A stretch of 64,000 nucleotides of DNA from JAGLON01 sp041394985 (lineage in GTDB: Bacteria; Zixibacteria; MSB-5A5; GN15; JAAZOE01), in the NCBI GenBank assembly GCA_041394985.1, contig JAWLBI010000001.1, positions 2,232,001 to 2,296,000 on the forward strand, read 5' to 3'. Each line of letters begins with the position of its first letter. The first letter of the stretch is position 1. The notes beneath the pieces are model-generated. The model was not told the origin of the DNA and ran no database searches. It saw only the letters and a list, made by a program, of their open reading frames with translations. The position numbers were made by a program, and so were the translations under genes. Positions 50,628 through 59,919 of this stretch are shown piece after piece.

Positions 50628-53600
50628 ATGAAACGATTTCCCGGCGCGCTCGCATACGGCATCATTATCGTCTGTTTTCTTATAAGCGGCACAGTCTCGG
50701 CTGTCTCATCGGATCATCTGCCGTACATGCCCGGCCGCGTTGTGATCCTGACGGAACCGAAATATACGCCGACGCTCAAGACGATCCTTCCTGATATCCC
50801 ATTCGCCGACCTAAAGAGCTATGACGAGTTTTTCCTGAAGGCGCTCAAGGACACCTATCCGATCCGGACGAAAGCCGACAAATCCGCAAGCCGGTCGCCA
50901 ATCGAAGACTTGTATATCCTGACTTTTCCGGATACCGTTGAGGTCGCGGGAATCGTCTCTCGAATAACCGGACAACCCGGGATACGATATGTGGAACCGG
51001 ACTATAAACTCGAATTCTATGACATGCCGACCGATTCCCTGTTCGAACATCAATGGTATCTGAATAATACCGGGCAGGGGTATTGGGCCGTCATCACCGT
51101 CAATGGCTACGACAATGATACGCTGCGGCTCGATTACGGCACCCCCGGCGAAGATATCAATATCAGGCCGATATACGAGAATACACCGGCCGATGCGGTC
51201 GAGGTGATCCTTGCCGTGATAGATACCGGCGTCGACTATGATCACCCTGACCTGACCGATAATATCGCCTTCAATCTTAATGAAATTCCCGGCAACGGTA
51301 TCGATGACGATCATAATGGTTTCGTCGATGATGTCGTCGGCTGGGATTTTTCGGGCAACCACTTCGATATCTATAATATCGTCGGTGATAACGACCCGAT
51401 GGACGACAGCGTCGGGCATGGGACGCATGTCGCGGGATGCGCTGCCGCGGTCATCAATGATGTCGGCGTGGCCGGGTATCCGGGTAATATCAAGATATTG
51501 CCGGTAAAAATATTCCCGAATGCTGTCCAATCCGTGTCGGTGCCGGCGATACTCTATGCCATCGAAATGGGAGCAAAAGTTATCAATATGAGCTGGGGCT
51601 CTCCATACGAGATGGATATCGTTCGTACAGCCCTCGTATACGCCCGTGAACGTGGTTGCCTTCCGGTAGCCGCTGCGGGCAATTCAGGAAATAGTGTTCC
51701 GAATATCCCGGCCGCCCTCGATGAAACATTCACGGTCGGTGGTACGAATTCTCGTGGCTATCTCACAACGTTTACGACGTATGGACCATTTATCGATATC
51801 GTTGCTCCCGCCCGGGATATTCTATCCCTTCGAGCCGACGGTACCGACTTATATGATGAGATAGAGCCGGGACTGCATATCATCGATGAAAAGTATATCA
51901 TCGCCAACGGTACCTCGATGGCATCGCCGATCGTTGCGGGGGCCGCCGCGATGCTCATGTCATTCAACCCCACTCTTGATATCGATCGCATTTCCGATGT
52001 CCTCCGCCAGTCCGCAAAAGATATTACCGATCCCTGGAATGAAGGTGAATATTTGCCGGGATATGACACGCTCTCCGGCTGGGGGAGACTCGATGTCGCG
52101 GCCGCATTTGATTTATTGCAGGCGCCGTCCGCCTATATCGCATCGCCGGTCAATCAACAAATCGATTCCGGCATCATTGATATCCGTATCGGGGTAACCG
52201 GAGAGTATAATGGCCCGAGCAGCCTCTCGATCGGAGAAGGAAAAGTCCCCGAAGAATGGACGCTCCTCTATGAAACGGATGCAACCGCAGCCGGAGGCGT
52301 CTATTATTCGTGGGACAGCGAAGGGAAAATCGGATATTTCACGCTCAAACTTGAGACCGACAACGGATTTAATCTAGTCGTTATCCGAGTCGTCAATGGC
52401 GAACTTGTTGCGATTACATCTCCGGCCCCTGAGGATATCCTCGAATACCTGGCGCCGATCTACGGCACGGCATATTCTTCGAATTTTGATTCGCTGGTAC
52501 TCAGTTATCGCAATGTAGATTCTACCAGCCGCAAACGATTAATGAAGCAGCAAGCCATCTATTTGAATGAACACTTCATGGATTGGCCGGTCGGGATGCT
52601 GACTTCCGGTGAGTATTACCTTTACCTCGATGTCTACGATGGCGATACGATGCTGTCCGATACCGTTCATACGTTTATTGACAATAATATGAAGTCCGGA
52701 TTTCCGATTTCATTTTCCGGGTTTACGGCGATTTCGCCCGCCGTCGGGGATATCGACGGCGATGGCATTAAGGAAATCGTTGTCGGTACATCCAAAGGTG
52801 TATATGCTTATAAACCCGATGGATCGCTGTTACCGGGGTTCCCGGCACACACAGATAAAGATCTGCGGACGATTGCGGCATTCGATGACATTGACGGCGA
52901 TGGTTTACTCGACATCATCATCAGTGGCGATAACATTTTGACCTGCCTGAATTATCGAGGTGAAACCATTCCGGGATGGCCTAATAATGCATCGACCGGC
53001 ATGACATACGTGAATTTCCCAATCCCGGTCGCCACCAGACTATATGAAGAATCGGATTCGGTCGTCTTATATATGTCGAGACAGGGTGAGGTCAATGCCT
53101 ATCGCTACAGCGGAGATTCCTATTTTTATTCGCTGAATGGCCTGTTTACCGCGCTCGATCCGAATATCTTCGATACCGCGAATACATCCGGGCTGGCGAC
53201 GCCATTCGTCACGGTCGCCGATTTGGAGCCGGATGGTGAACTCGATGTCGTCTCTATCTATGGAGCCGCTCTGGATGAATCCGGCGTCTATATCTGGGAT
53301 TCCCGTAACGGTCTCGCTCAGGATGGATGGGATACGCCGCAGGCGCGAAATGTTTCTCGTGTGGCCGGAGGAATGCTGGCCGATATTACCGGCGACGGTT
53401 CGCTGGAGATTATTACGGCCGGAACCGACAGTCTGAATCATCTGAAAATCTTCATCACCCGCGCCGACAGGCAGGAAGTACCCGGTTGGCCTGTTGAATT
53501 ACCCGACGTATACAACTGGATCGGCAATGCGCCGATTTGTGTCGACCTTGACGGCGACGACTATAAAGAAATCCTGATCGGCTATTTCAACTGGGATATC

Positions 53601-54371
53601 GCGCATATCTATGCGTTCCGGCACGATGGAACATCGTACCTGGATAATCCGCCGTATATACCATACGGGCTTTTTGCAACAGTCCAAAATACGATCGGTC
53701 ATCTTATCGTTGCCGATATCGACGGCGACGGGCAAGTGAATGTCATTACACGAGGGGGGCATCTGTTCCCGTTCTCGACCGGCTATGAAAAAGTCTTCGC
53801 CTGGAATCCTGATGGAACAATGACCGAGGGATTTCCAATGATAACGCCGACTGCGCCGATGGGAGTCTATCCAAGCCCTATTTGCCCGGTTATCGATGAT
53901 ATCGATAATGATGGCTTCGTCGATATGATCATGTGCGGCAGCGGTGACCAGTTATTTGTCTACGGTTTCGATGCGCCTTACAATGCATCCCGGATGCCAT
54001 GGCCGAAGTATATGCGCGATGCAAAAAACAGCGGAATCAATCCGGACCGGCGCATCATCACCGATGTCGATGACGACACCGATGTTTTGCCGAATACCTT
54101 TGAAATAACCGATAATTACCCGAATCCCTTTAACCCGTCGACGACGATACGATTTGCACTCGATCGGGCGACGGACATCAGTCTGGAAATCTATAATATC
54201 CTGGGTCAAAAGGTCCGCACCGTCGCCTCCGGGCGATATCCGGCGGGTGTGTTTGAAGTCAATTGGGATGGGACGGATAAGTTTAATGATGCAGTCGCCA
54301 GCGGCGTGTACCTGGCCCGCCTGTCCGGCAATGGCAACCAATCGACGCGAAAGATGATGCTCCTCCGATGA
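50628..54371 (+). CDS. Secreted subtilisin-like serine protease (S8) with FG-GAP repeats and C-terminal sorting-type domain
   Basis: A 1247-residue exported protease with signal peptide to about residue 25. A propeptide region precedes the S8 catalytic domain: Asp199 in 'AVIDTGVDYDHPDL', His264 in 'GHGTHVAG' and Ser430 in 'NGTSMASPIVAGAAAML', with the oxyanion Asn region 'VAAAGNSGNS'. Residues about 700-1130 have FG-GAP/VCBS-like units of form 'DIDGDGxxEIxxG', a likely propeller. The last 85 residues are the 'NYPNPFNPSTTIRFAL...YNILGQKV...WDGTD' module common as the end of secreted proteins in FCB-group genomes, comparable to type IX sorting/FlgD-like domains. Its stop overlaps the next gene (ATGA). 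Confidence 0.95.
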   Translation: MKRFPGALAYGIIIVCFLISGTVSAVSSDHLPYMPGRVVILTEPKYTPTLKTILPDIPFADLKSYDEFFLKALKDTYPIRTKADKSASRSPIEDLYILTFPDTVEVAGIVSRITGQPGIRYVEPDYKLEFYDMPTDSLFEHQWYLNNTGQGYWAVITVNGYDNDTLRLDYGTPGEDINIRPIYENTPADAVEVILAVIDTGVDYDHPDLTDNIAFNLNEIPGNGIDDDHNGFVDDVVGWDFSGNHFDIYNIVGDNDPMDDSVGHGTHVAGCAAAVINDVGVAGYPGNIKILPVKIFPNAVQSVSVPAILYAIEMGAKVINMSWGSPYEMDIVRTALVYARERGCLPVAAAGNSGNSVPNIPAALDETFTVGGTNSRGYLTTFTTYGPFIDIVAPARDILSLRADGTDLYDEIEPGLHIIDEKYIIANGTSMASPIVAGAAAMLMSFNPTLDIDRISDVLRQSAKDITDPWNEGEYLPGYDTLSGWGRLDVAAAFDLLQAPSAYIASPVNQQIDSGIIDIRIGVTGEYNGPSSLSIGEGKVPEEWTLLYETDATAAGGVYYSWDSEGKIGYFTLKLETDNGFNLVVIRVVNGELVAITSPAPEDILEYLAPIYGTAYSSNFDSLVLSYRNVDSTSRKRLMKQQAIYLNEHFMDWPVGMLTSGEYYLYLDVYDGDTMLSDTVHTFIDNNMKSGFPISFSGFTAISPAVGDIDGDGIKEIVVGTSKGVYAYKPDGSLLPGFPAHTDKDLRTIAAFDDIDGDGLLDIIISGDNILTCLNYRGETIPGWPNNASTGMTYVNFPIPVATRLYEESDSVVLYMSRQGEVNAYRYSGDSYFYSLNGLFTALDPNIFDTANTSGLATPFVTVADLEPDGELDVVSIYGAALDESGVYIWDSRNGLAQDGWDTPQARNVSRVAGGMLADITGDGSLEIITAGTDSLNHLKIFITRADRQEVPGWPVELPDVYNWIGNAPICVDLDGDDYKEILIGYFNWDIAHIYAFRHDGTSYLDNPPYIPYGLFATVQNTIGHLIVADIDGDGQVNVITRGGHLFPFSTGYEKVFAWNPDGTMTEGFPMITPTAPMGVYPSPICPVIDDIDNDGFVDMIMCGSGDQLFVYGFDAPYNASRMPWPKYMRDAKNSGINPDRRIITDVDDDTDVLPNTFEITDNYPNPFNPSTTIRFALDRATDISLEIYNILGQKVRTVASGRYPAGVFEVNWDGTDKFNDAVASGVYLARLSGNGNQSTRKMMLLR

Positions 54372-56524
54372 AAACATTGTTATACATACTATCATTCATG
54401 TTGCTCGTGTCGAGCCTGCCGCTTATGGCTGACGATCTGACCTATCATGGTTCATTCCTCTGGAATGATATCCGGGATATCAAGGCCGATGGCAATTATT
54501 TATATTGTGCATTCTCCGAGGGGGTCGGAGTTATCGATTTACGGCGAGATTACACGAAGAAGAAAATATTCTCATCGGTTGCGGTTTCCGGACTGCCGAT
54601 GCGCCTGTTTGTGTCCGAATACCGCCTGGCAGTCGAATGCGAAAACGGTGTGGTCTGGGTGATAGATAAAACCGATCCCGGCAACCTGATGATACTCGGC
54701 AAATTTACTCCTCAATCAGATGTGTGGGATATTGCCTTCCTCGGCGACTATCTCTACGCGGCAGTCGAATATGAGGGTATATATCGCTATGATATCTCCG
54801 ACCCGGACGATATTAGATTCGACGACAGCAGTATGTACGGCATTCGAGTCATCGATCTTGAAGTACGCGATTCGAGTCTACTGGCTCTCGATAATTATAA
54901 TGGCCTTTTGGTGTATCAACCGAATGACAATGACCTCGGTAATCCGATTGTCCAATTATTGTTGCCGAAGCCGGGTGTGACGCTGTCTGTGTACAATGAT
55001 ACCGCCTATGTCGGAGTTCAGACTCTCGGCTTTATGGTCGCAGCCCTGAATGATTTATATGATGCGGAATATGTCGAAACTCGCTCCACGATTATTCATT
55101 CCCGGCATATTGCGCCCGTACAGACCGGGTATGCTGTAGCCAACAGTATCGCCGGTTTTGAAATTTACTTCGAGGAAGGTGAATCCCTGCACTCGCAGTT
55201 GTTTCCTGTGCTCGGTATAGCAGGGGAGGCGGAATTTTTCGAATTCGAGGGATTGCACTATATCGTTTATCCTCATCGCGATAAAGGCCTCGTCGCGTTT
55301 ATGCTCGATAATCCGTATGAAATTAACACGCAGAATCCTGATATCATTCTGGCCAATGCCGGTCCGATTACTCAAATCGCTTATATTAATTCGCGATTAC
55401 ACACGATTGGAACCGGAAACTGGTATGAGATGTATTCGCTCGATAATCCGTCCGATCCGACCAGAACCGGAGTTGTCATAAATCCGCCATATTCTCCGGC
55501 CGGTCTCTGCTCGCGAGGAGATACTATATTTGTCGCCGATTTTCAGACGAAACAAATCTTTCCGGTCATTGATACGGGGGGCGGCAATCCGGTATTGCGC
55601 CCGCCGTTCTTTTCGATCGCCAATGTCATAGCCCGGCCATATGTGGAAACGCGTTTCAACGGTGTCGACGACCTGTTCTACTGTTTCTCAGGTGATTATC
55701 TGCTTGGGACGACGCGAAGTCCCGAGGGGATTAATAAAACCGCCATTGCCTGGACATTTGATGATAATCCGCTTTCCGTGTTGTTCGATGATACGGTACT
55801 CTATGTGGGATTATTCAACAGCGCCCTCTGTGCCTTCGGAATAACGGAAGAATACCAGTTGTACGAAATCAATTCGGTAACGGTGAATGGCCGCGTGCGG
55901 TCAATGATACTGCGCGATACTCTGTTATACCTCGGCGCTAACGGCTTAATTACCGCGGCCATCAGCGAAGATTATTCTCTTACGGAAGTGGCTACCGAAA
56001 CGGAAACCGGGACGGTTTATGACATTGTCCGCATTGATGACCGGCTCTATTGCGCGACGCAAAACGGCGTCTTCGTTTACGATATAGCAAATGGCCAACC
56101 GCAGCGGCTGTTTTTCGGCGGCGAGCGTTCGAATATGATTGCCGTAGACGGCAATACGATTGCAACCTCGGATGGCTCGGCAATCAAGGTCTACACAATC
56201 GACATTACCGATGTGGACGATGATATTCCGATGCCGATATACGATGCCCCGCGCATAACCGGATACCCAAATCCGTTCAATCCGGCGATTACTCTTGTTC
56301 TTGAACATCTGGCCGGCGTTGGAGAGCCGGTATCTATCGAAATATATGATATACTCGGTCGCCGCATTACCGCAATGACGACGGAACGCGGTACAGGGAA
56401 CAGGCAGACAGTTGTCTGGGATGGCACTGATGAGCAGGGAGTACGAGTCGCCTCGGGAATTTATTTTATTCGCGCTTCAGCGAACGATCGTTCGGCAGTC
56501 TTGAAAGCCGTCTTGATGAAATAA
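54368..56524 (+). CDS. Secreted propeller-like protein with C-terminal sorting-type domain
   Basis: A 718-residue exported protein with a signal peptide (MKTLLYILSFMLLVSSLPLMA). Residues about 25-620 are repeated 40-50-residue beta units (for example 'IKADGNYLYCAFSEGVGVID', 'DIAFLGDYLYAAVEYEGIYR', 'GRVRSMILRDTLLYLGANG') resembling LVIVD/beta-propeller blades. The last 85 residues are the same 'YPNPFNPAITL...YDILGRRI...WDGTDEQG' module as in the subtilase upstream. No catalytic site is seen. The 4-bp overlap with the protease gene suggests a secreted pair, perhaps protease and binding partner. Confidence 0.88.
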   Translation: MKTLLYILSFMLLVSSLPLMADDLTYHGSFLWNDIRDIKADGNYLYCAFSEGVGVIDLRRDYTKKKIFSSVAVSGLPMRLFVSEYRLAVECENGVVWVIDKTDPGNLMILGKFTPQSDVWDIAFLGDYLYAAVEYEGIYRYDISDPDDIRFDDSSMYGIRVIDLEVRDSSLLALDNYNGLLVYQPNDNDLGNPIVQLLLPKPGVTLSVYNDTAYVGVQTLGFMVAALNDLYDAEYVETRSTIIHSRHIAPVQTGYAVANSIAGFEIYFEEGESLHSQLFPVLGIAGEAEFFEFEGLHYIVYPHRDKGLVAFMLDNPYEINTQNPDIILANAGPITQIAYINSRLHTIGTGNWYEMYSLDNPSDPTRTGVVINPPYSPAGLCSRGDTIFVADFQTKQIFPVIDTGGGNPVLRPPFFSIANVIARPYVETRFNGVDDLFYCFSGDYLLGTTRSPEGINKTAIAWTFDDNPLSVLFDDTVLYVGLFNSALCAFGITEEYQLYEINSVTVNGRVRSMILRDTLLYLGANGLITAAISEDYSLTEVATETETGTVYDIVRIDDRLYCATQNGVFVYDIANGQPQRLFFGGERSNMIAVDGNTIATSDGSAIKVYTIDITDVDDDIPMPIYDAPRITGYPNPFNPAITLVLEHLAGVGEPVSIEIYDILGRRITAMTTERGTGNRQTVVWDGTDEQGVRVASGIYFIRASANDRSAVLKAVLMK

Positions 56525-56587
56525 AATCTTTGTGAAAACTATTCCGGGATATCTGTGTATCAATCTGGAATTAAAACGAAATTACCC

Positions 56588-56615
56588 TTGACATTTGGTG
56601 GCTATTTGTCATAAT
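56588..56615 (+). promoter_or_regulatory. Sigma-70-type promoter of the 220-aa secreted protein
   Basis: A perfect TTGACA (56588-56593), 16-bp spacer, CATAAT (56610-56615), one mismatch. It is 25 bp before the ATG, with a GGAGG ribosome-binding site between. Confidence 0.8.
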
Positions 56616-56640
56616 TCTACCAAAGTGCAGGAGGAAAATC

Positions 56641-57303
56641 ATGAAAAAATTGCTTATGCTTGTGTTAACTCTGTCCTTCATGATGGTTTCCATCAGCGGA
56701 CCCGTCATGGCCAAAAAAGTGGGCGACATTAAAGAAGGTATATTTACCGATAAAAACCACAAATTTTCGATGGCCGCCTTGGATGGATGGTCAACCAAAA
56801 TCGGATCCAGTGAAAAAGCCCCGCTGAGATTGACAATGCTGGAAAAATCATATCCCGTTCCGCAGGATTTCCAGGGTGGCGGTAAGGAAGATTTCGCGCA
56901 GACTCCGACAATTAAAGTCCTGGTCGATACCTGTTCGGTTTCCGTCGAGGATTTCATCAATAATCTCAGCAGTCATGACTACGATTCCGACCAGAAGAAA
57001 TACTTCCTTAAGCAACTGACGCTCATCAAGAAACCGCATGAAGTCCAAACCAGCAGCGATGTCACGATTCAGGGCGAAAAGGCGGTTATCGTAAATGTCC
57101 GGCAGGCGTATACCAAGGAAATCTCATCCACGGGGTCGGATCGCGCGTCCGTCATTAACGACTACATTTCAGGGTATATCCTGTATACGGTTCGTGAAGG
57201 AAAGGTCTATGTCTTCACTCTGTGCACCGAATATAAGATGGCGAGCAATTACGCGACCAAGTGGAATCAACTGGTCAACAGTATTAAATTCGACGTCAAA
57301 TAA
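56641..57303 (+). CDS. Secreted protein of unknown function (220 aa)
   Basis: A 220-residue exported protein with a signal peptide (MKKLLMLVLTLSFMMVSI, cleavage near VMA-KKV). The mature part has alternating strands and helices with 'KNHKFSMAALDGWSTKIG' near the start and 'YILYTVREGKVYVFTLCTEY' near the end, a pattern like PsbP/MOG1-type or DUF1795-like domains, where an alpha/beta sandwich begins with a 'F-sl..P.gW' segment. That resemblance is tentative. It has its own promoter and terminator, so it is monocistronic. Confidence 0.75.
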   Translation: MKKLLMLVLTLSFMMVSISGPVMAKKVGDIKEGIFTDKNHKFSMAALDGWSTKIGSSEKAPLRLTMLEKSYPVPQDFQGGGKEDFAQTPTIKVLVDTCSVSVEDFINNLSSHDYDSDQKKYFLKQLTLIKKPHEVQTSSDVTIQGEKAVIVNVRQAYTKEISSTGSDRASVINDYISGYILYTVREGKVYVFTLCTEYKMASNYATKWNQLVNSIKFDVK

Positions 57304-57326
57304 TACGATGTAACATATAGCGAGAC

Positions 57327-57362
57327 AACCCGTTCCGTGTCCGCGCGGAACGGGTTTATTTA
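57327..57362 (+). terminator. Rho-independent terminator
   Basis: AACCCGTTCCG, 8-nt loop, CGGAACGGGTT, then TATTTAT. It lies 23 bp after the preceding stop. Confidence 0.8.
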
Positions 57363-57364
57363 TG

Positions 57365-57393
57365 TTGACTGCCCTGTGGTTTTCTGTTATATA
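57365..57393 (+). promoter_or_regulatory. Promoter of the lapA-mutL operon
   Basis: TTGACT (57365-57370), 17-bp spacer, TATATA (57388-57393), immediately after the terminator and 38 bp before the lapA ATG. Confidence 0.65.
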
Positions 57394-57431
57394 AAAATCT
57401 GGCCTTTAAACGCCTGTATCAAGGAGGATAT

Positions 57432-57764
57432 ATGTGGCTCTTGCGGGCTATTATTGGTGTACTGATTTTTGTCATCCTGTTGGGATTCTTTGTCTATAAT
57501 GCCGAACAACGCGTGTCTGTCCATATCATGACAACGCTCTATCATGATGTCCCGCTCATCGTGGTCGTATTCTGGTCGTTTGTTTTCGGACTGCTGACGT
57601 CGTTCCTTCTGTCGATAACCGTCTATTTCAAACAGGCAAGCGATATTCGCCGCCTGAAGCGGTCGGCCGAGAATCTCAATTCGGAAATTACCGCGCTTCG
57701 CAATCGGCCTATCGAAGAAGCCGAAGACAAGTTCATCCTCCCCGGTAAGGAAGACAAGCAATGA
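57432..57764 (+). CDS. lapA: LapA-like inner-membrane protein
   Basis: A 110-residue protein with two membrane helices, 'AIIGVLIFVILLGFFVYNA' and 'VPLIVVVFWSFVFGLLTSFL', separated by a short loop with 'RVSVHI', then a cytoplasmic coiled-coil tail; this is the LapA/DUF1049 layout. In Enterobacteria LapA works with LapB in LPS assembly and LpxC turnover control. The next gene, a LapB homologue, overlaps by 4 bp. AAGGAGG stands before the ATG. Confidence 0.88.
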   Translation: MWLLRAIIGVLIFVILLGFFVYNAEQRVSVHIMTTLYHDVPLIVVVFWSFVFGLLTSFLLSITVYFKQASDIRRLKRSAENLNSEITALRNRPIEEAEDKFILPGKEDKQ

Positions 57765-58915
57765 TGGATGCAGTGTTAATTTTTATTCTGGCTTTACTCG
57801 TTGCCGCAGGCGTTTCCATTTATTGGTATCGCAAATCGCAGGAAAAAGAAGTCGGCCCCGATCCGTACGTGTATATTGAAGGTTTGCGAGCCCTGTTGCG
57901 AGGACAGGATGAACAGGCCTTTACGCATCTGAAAAGCACTGTCCTGACCGATACGAACAATATTGATGCCTATATCCAGCTCGGTAATATCTTCCGCAGG
58001 ATGAAAAAGCACGAGCAGGCCTTGAAAGTTCATAAGGATCTGACTCATCGCGCCGGTTTGACCGCTGCCGAAAAAAAAGAAATTCTGTTAGCCCTCTATA
58101 AAGACTACCTCGCGCTCGACGACGAAAAGACGGCCATGAAGGCTATCAAGGAAATCCTCTCCGTCGTCCCGAATGATAAAATCGCGCTCGAGGCATCACT
58201 GCGCTGGCTGGAAAAACAGGACGAATGGAAGGAAGCCTCCGTTTTGCGCAAGCAACTCGATAAAATCGAGGGAATTGAATCCAATCATACGCTGGCGCTG
58301 TATAAGGTATTCGAGGGGCATCAATTGCATGAACAGGGTGATCGCCACCGGGCGAGATTGTTCTATAAAGAAGCAATTCACATCGACAAGAACTGCATGG
58401 CGGCCTATGTCGCTATCGGAGACAGTTACTACAATGAAAAGCGACTCGAAGATGCCCTCAGCTATTGGACCCGTGTCGTGGCGCAAAAACCGGCTGAAGG
58501 ACAAGTCGTTTTCGAACGCCTGAAAAAAGGATTTTTTGAAATCGGCCGCTATGGTGATTATGCCGAGGCGCTGTCGAGCTTGTTACAGGCTTTGCCGGAA
58601 CATCTGACGGCCCGCCTGGAATTGGCCTATTTCCTGGAAAAGAAGGGCGATATCGACGAGGCGCGCGAACATTATGTAACTGCACAGGACAATCATCCCG
58701 ATTCGCTGCTGGCTAAACTCGGTCTATTCAGACTTAACTCACAGACGAAGCGTAAGGAAGCGGCCGATACCATGTTCAAACAAATCATGAAAATGGTCGT
58801 CAAACAGGAAGCGACTAATTTCCGATGCGGTGAGTGCGATCTCATTTCGGATAAAAAGGCATGGCTTTGCCCTCGCTGCAAATCTGTTGATTCGTTTAGC
58901 ACCGACAAGAGATGA
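57761..58915 (+). CDS. lapB: LapB-like TPR protein with C-terminal zinc ribbon
   Basis: A 384-residue protein. An N-terminal membrane anchor ('AVLIFILALLVAAGVSIYWY') is followed by cytoplasmic tetratricopeptide units (about 35-340, e.g. 'IDAYIQLGNIFRRMKKHEQA', 'MAAYVAIGDSYYNEKRLEDA') and a rubredoxin-like metal site near the end, 'FRCGECDLISDKKAWLCPRC'. This is the LapB/YciM architecture; LapB coordinates LPS synthesis and transport and promotes LpxC degradation by FtsH. It overlaps lapA upstream and the SPOR gene downstream by 4 bp each. Confidence 0.92.
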   Translation: MMDAVLIFILALLVAAGVSIYWYRKSQEKEVGPDPYVYIEGLRALLRGQDEQAFTHLKSTVLTDTNNIDAYIQLGNIFRRMKKHEQALKVHKDLTHRAGLTAAEKKEILLALYKDYLALDDEKTAMKAIKEILSVVPNDKIALEASLRWLEKQDEWKEASVLRKQLDKIEGIESNHTLALYKVFEGHQLHEQGDRHRARLFYKEAIHIDKNCMAAYVAIGDSYYNEKRLEDALSYWTRVVAQKPAEGQVVFERLKKGFFEIGRYGDYAEALSSLLQALPEHLTARLELAYFLEKKGDIDEAREHYVTAQDNHPDSLLAKLGLFRLNSQTKRKEAADTMFKQIMKMVVKQEATNFRCGECDLISDKKAWLCPRCKSVDSFSTDKR

Positions 58916-59919
58916 AAGTATTCAGTTTAATACTCCTGGCCCTGACTCTGTCTTCCGGCATATGGGCCGATGCCGCTATCGACGAAATCTACACCGCGTA
59001 TGCTGAAGGCAGAATCGACGAGGCTCGCAGTAAACTGCAGGCCCTGCCGACTATCTCTGCCCGTGACGGTAACCGGCTTTTCCTTTCGGCGCTACTGGAA
59101 AAAGAAGCCGCTCCGGCAATTGAAAAACTTAATGCCTCCCTCAAATCCAATATCGACGGCAAATATCTGGAAGAAGCGTCGTACCGCCTCATGCAGTTGG
59201 CCGAAGCAAAAGGGGATACGATCTCAGTTGTCGAAATGGGCAAATCCTACCTCGACAACTGGGAACTGGGACGATACCGCCAGCAGGTTCTGGCCTCGCT
59301 TGCCGCCCACACCGCCGGTCAATCGAAGGAACAGGGGCGTTATCTTGATTTATTGATTGATGAGGCCTCCGGAGCGTACTACGGTCAATTCGCCCGCCTG
59401 GTCAAAGCGAATTTTGCTTTCGATAAAGGGCAATACGACACTGCAGAACGACTCTGTCGCAAAGTCAATAACGCGGCCGACGATAATCTCAGCGCCGCCA
59501 GCCTCGTTATCCTGTCACGCATCGGTCTCAAGAAAAACGATACCGAACGAGCATTATTTAACTACAATATTCTCCACGAGCAATTCCGCCATGCTATCGG
59601 CGAGGAAAACCTCCTCGATGCCCTCAAATTGATTTCCGATTCACGCTCCGGCGAGGAGCAAACTGAAGTTTTTGAGGGAATCACCTATTCGGTTCAGGTC
59701 GGAGTCTTTGCCGAAAAAGAGAATGCCAAGCGCATGGAAAAGCGCATCGAAGGCTATGGCTACAAAGTCGATATTAAACAGCGCATGATTTCCGGCAAAT
59801 CGTATTATGTCGTTCTGGCAGGCAAATTCAAGACCATGAAAGATGCCCGCACGGCCAAGGCGCGGCTTGAATTGGGCGAAGACCAGATATTCAAGGTAGC
59901 TGTCAATAATGAAAACTAG
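58912..59919 (+). CDS. Periplasmic TPR-like protein with C-terminal SPOR domain
   Basis: A 335-residue exported protein (signal MKVFSLILLALTLSSGIWA). Residues about 20-240 are helical repeats; residues about 258-333 are a SPOR domain, 'YSVQVGVFAEKENAKRMEKR', then 'YYVVLAGKFKTMKDARTAKA'. SPOR domains bind peptidoglycan lacking stem peptides, often at division sites. It is coupled by ATGA to lapB and overlaps mutS by 11 bp, so an envelope gene is cotranslated with mismatch repair. Confidence 0.88.
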   Translation: MKVFSLILLALTLSSGIWADAAIDEIYTAYAEGRIDEARSKLQALPTISARDGNRLFLSALLEKEAAPAIEKLNASLKSNIDGKYLEEASYRLMQLAEAKGDTISVVEMGKSYLDNWELGRYRQQVLASLAAHTAGQSKEQGRYLDLLIDEASGAYYGQFARLVKANFAFDKGQYDTAERLCRKVNNAADDNLSAASLVILSRIGLKKNDTERALFNYNILHEQFRHAIGEENLLDALKLISDSRSGEEQTEVFEGITYSVQVGVFAEKENAKRMEKRIEGYGYKVDIKQRMISGKSYYVVLAGKFKTMKDARTAKARLELGEDQIFKVAVNNEN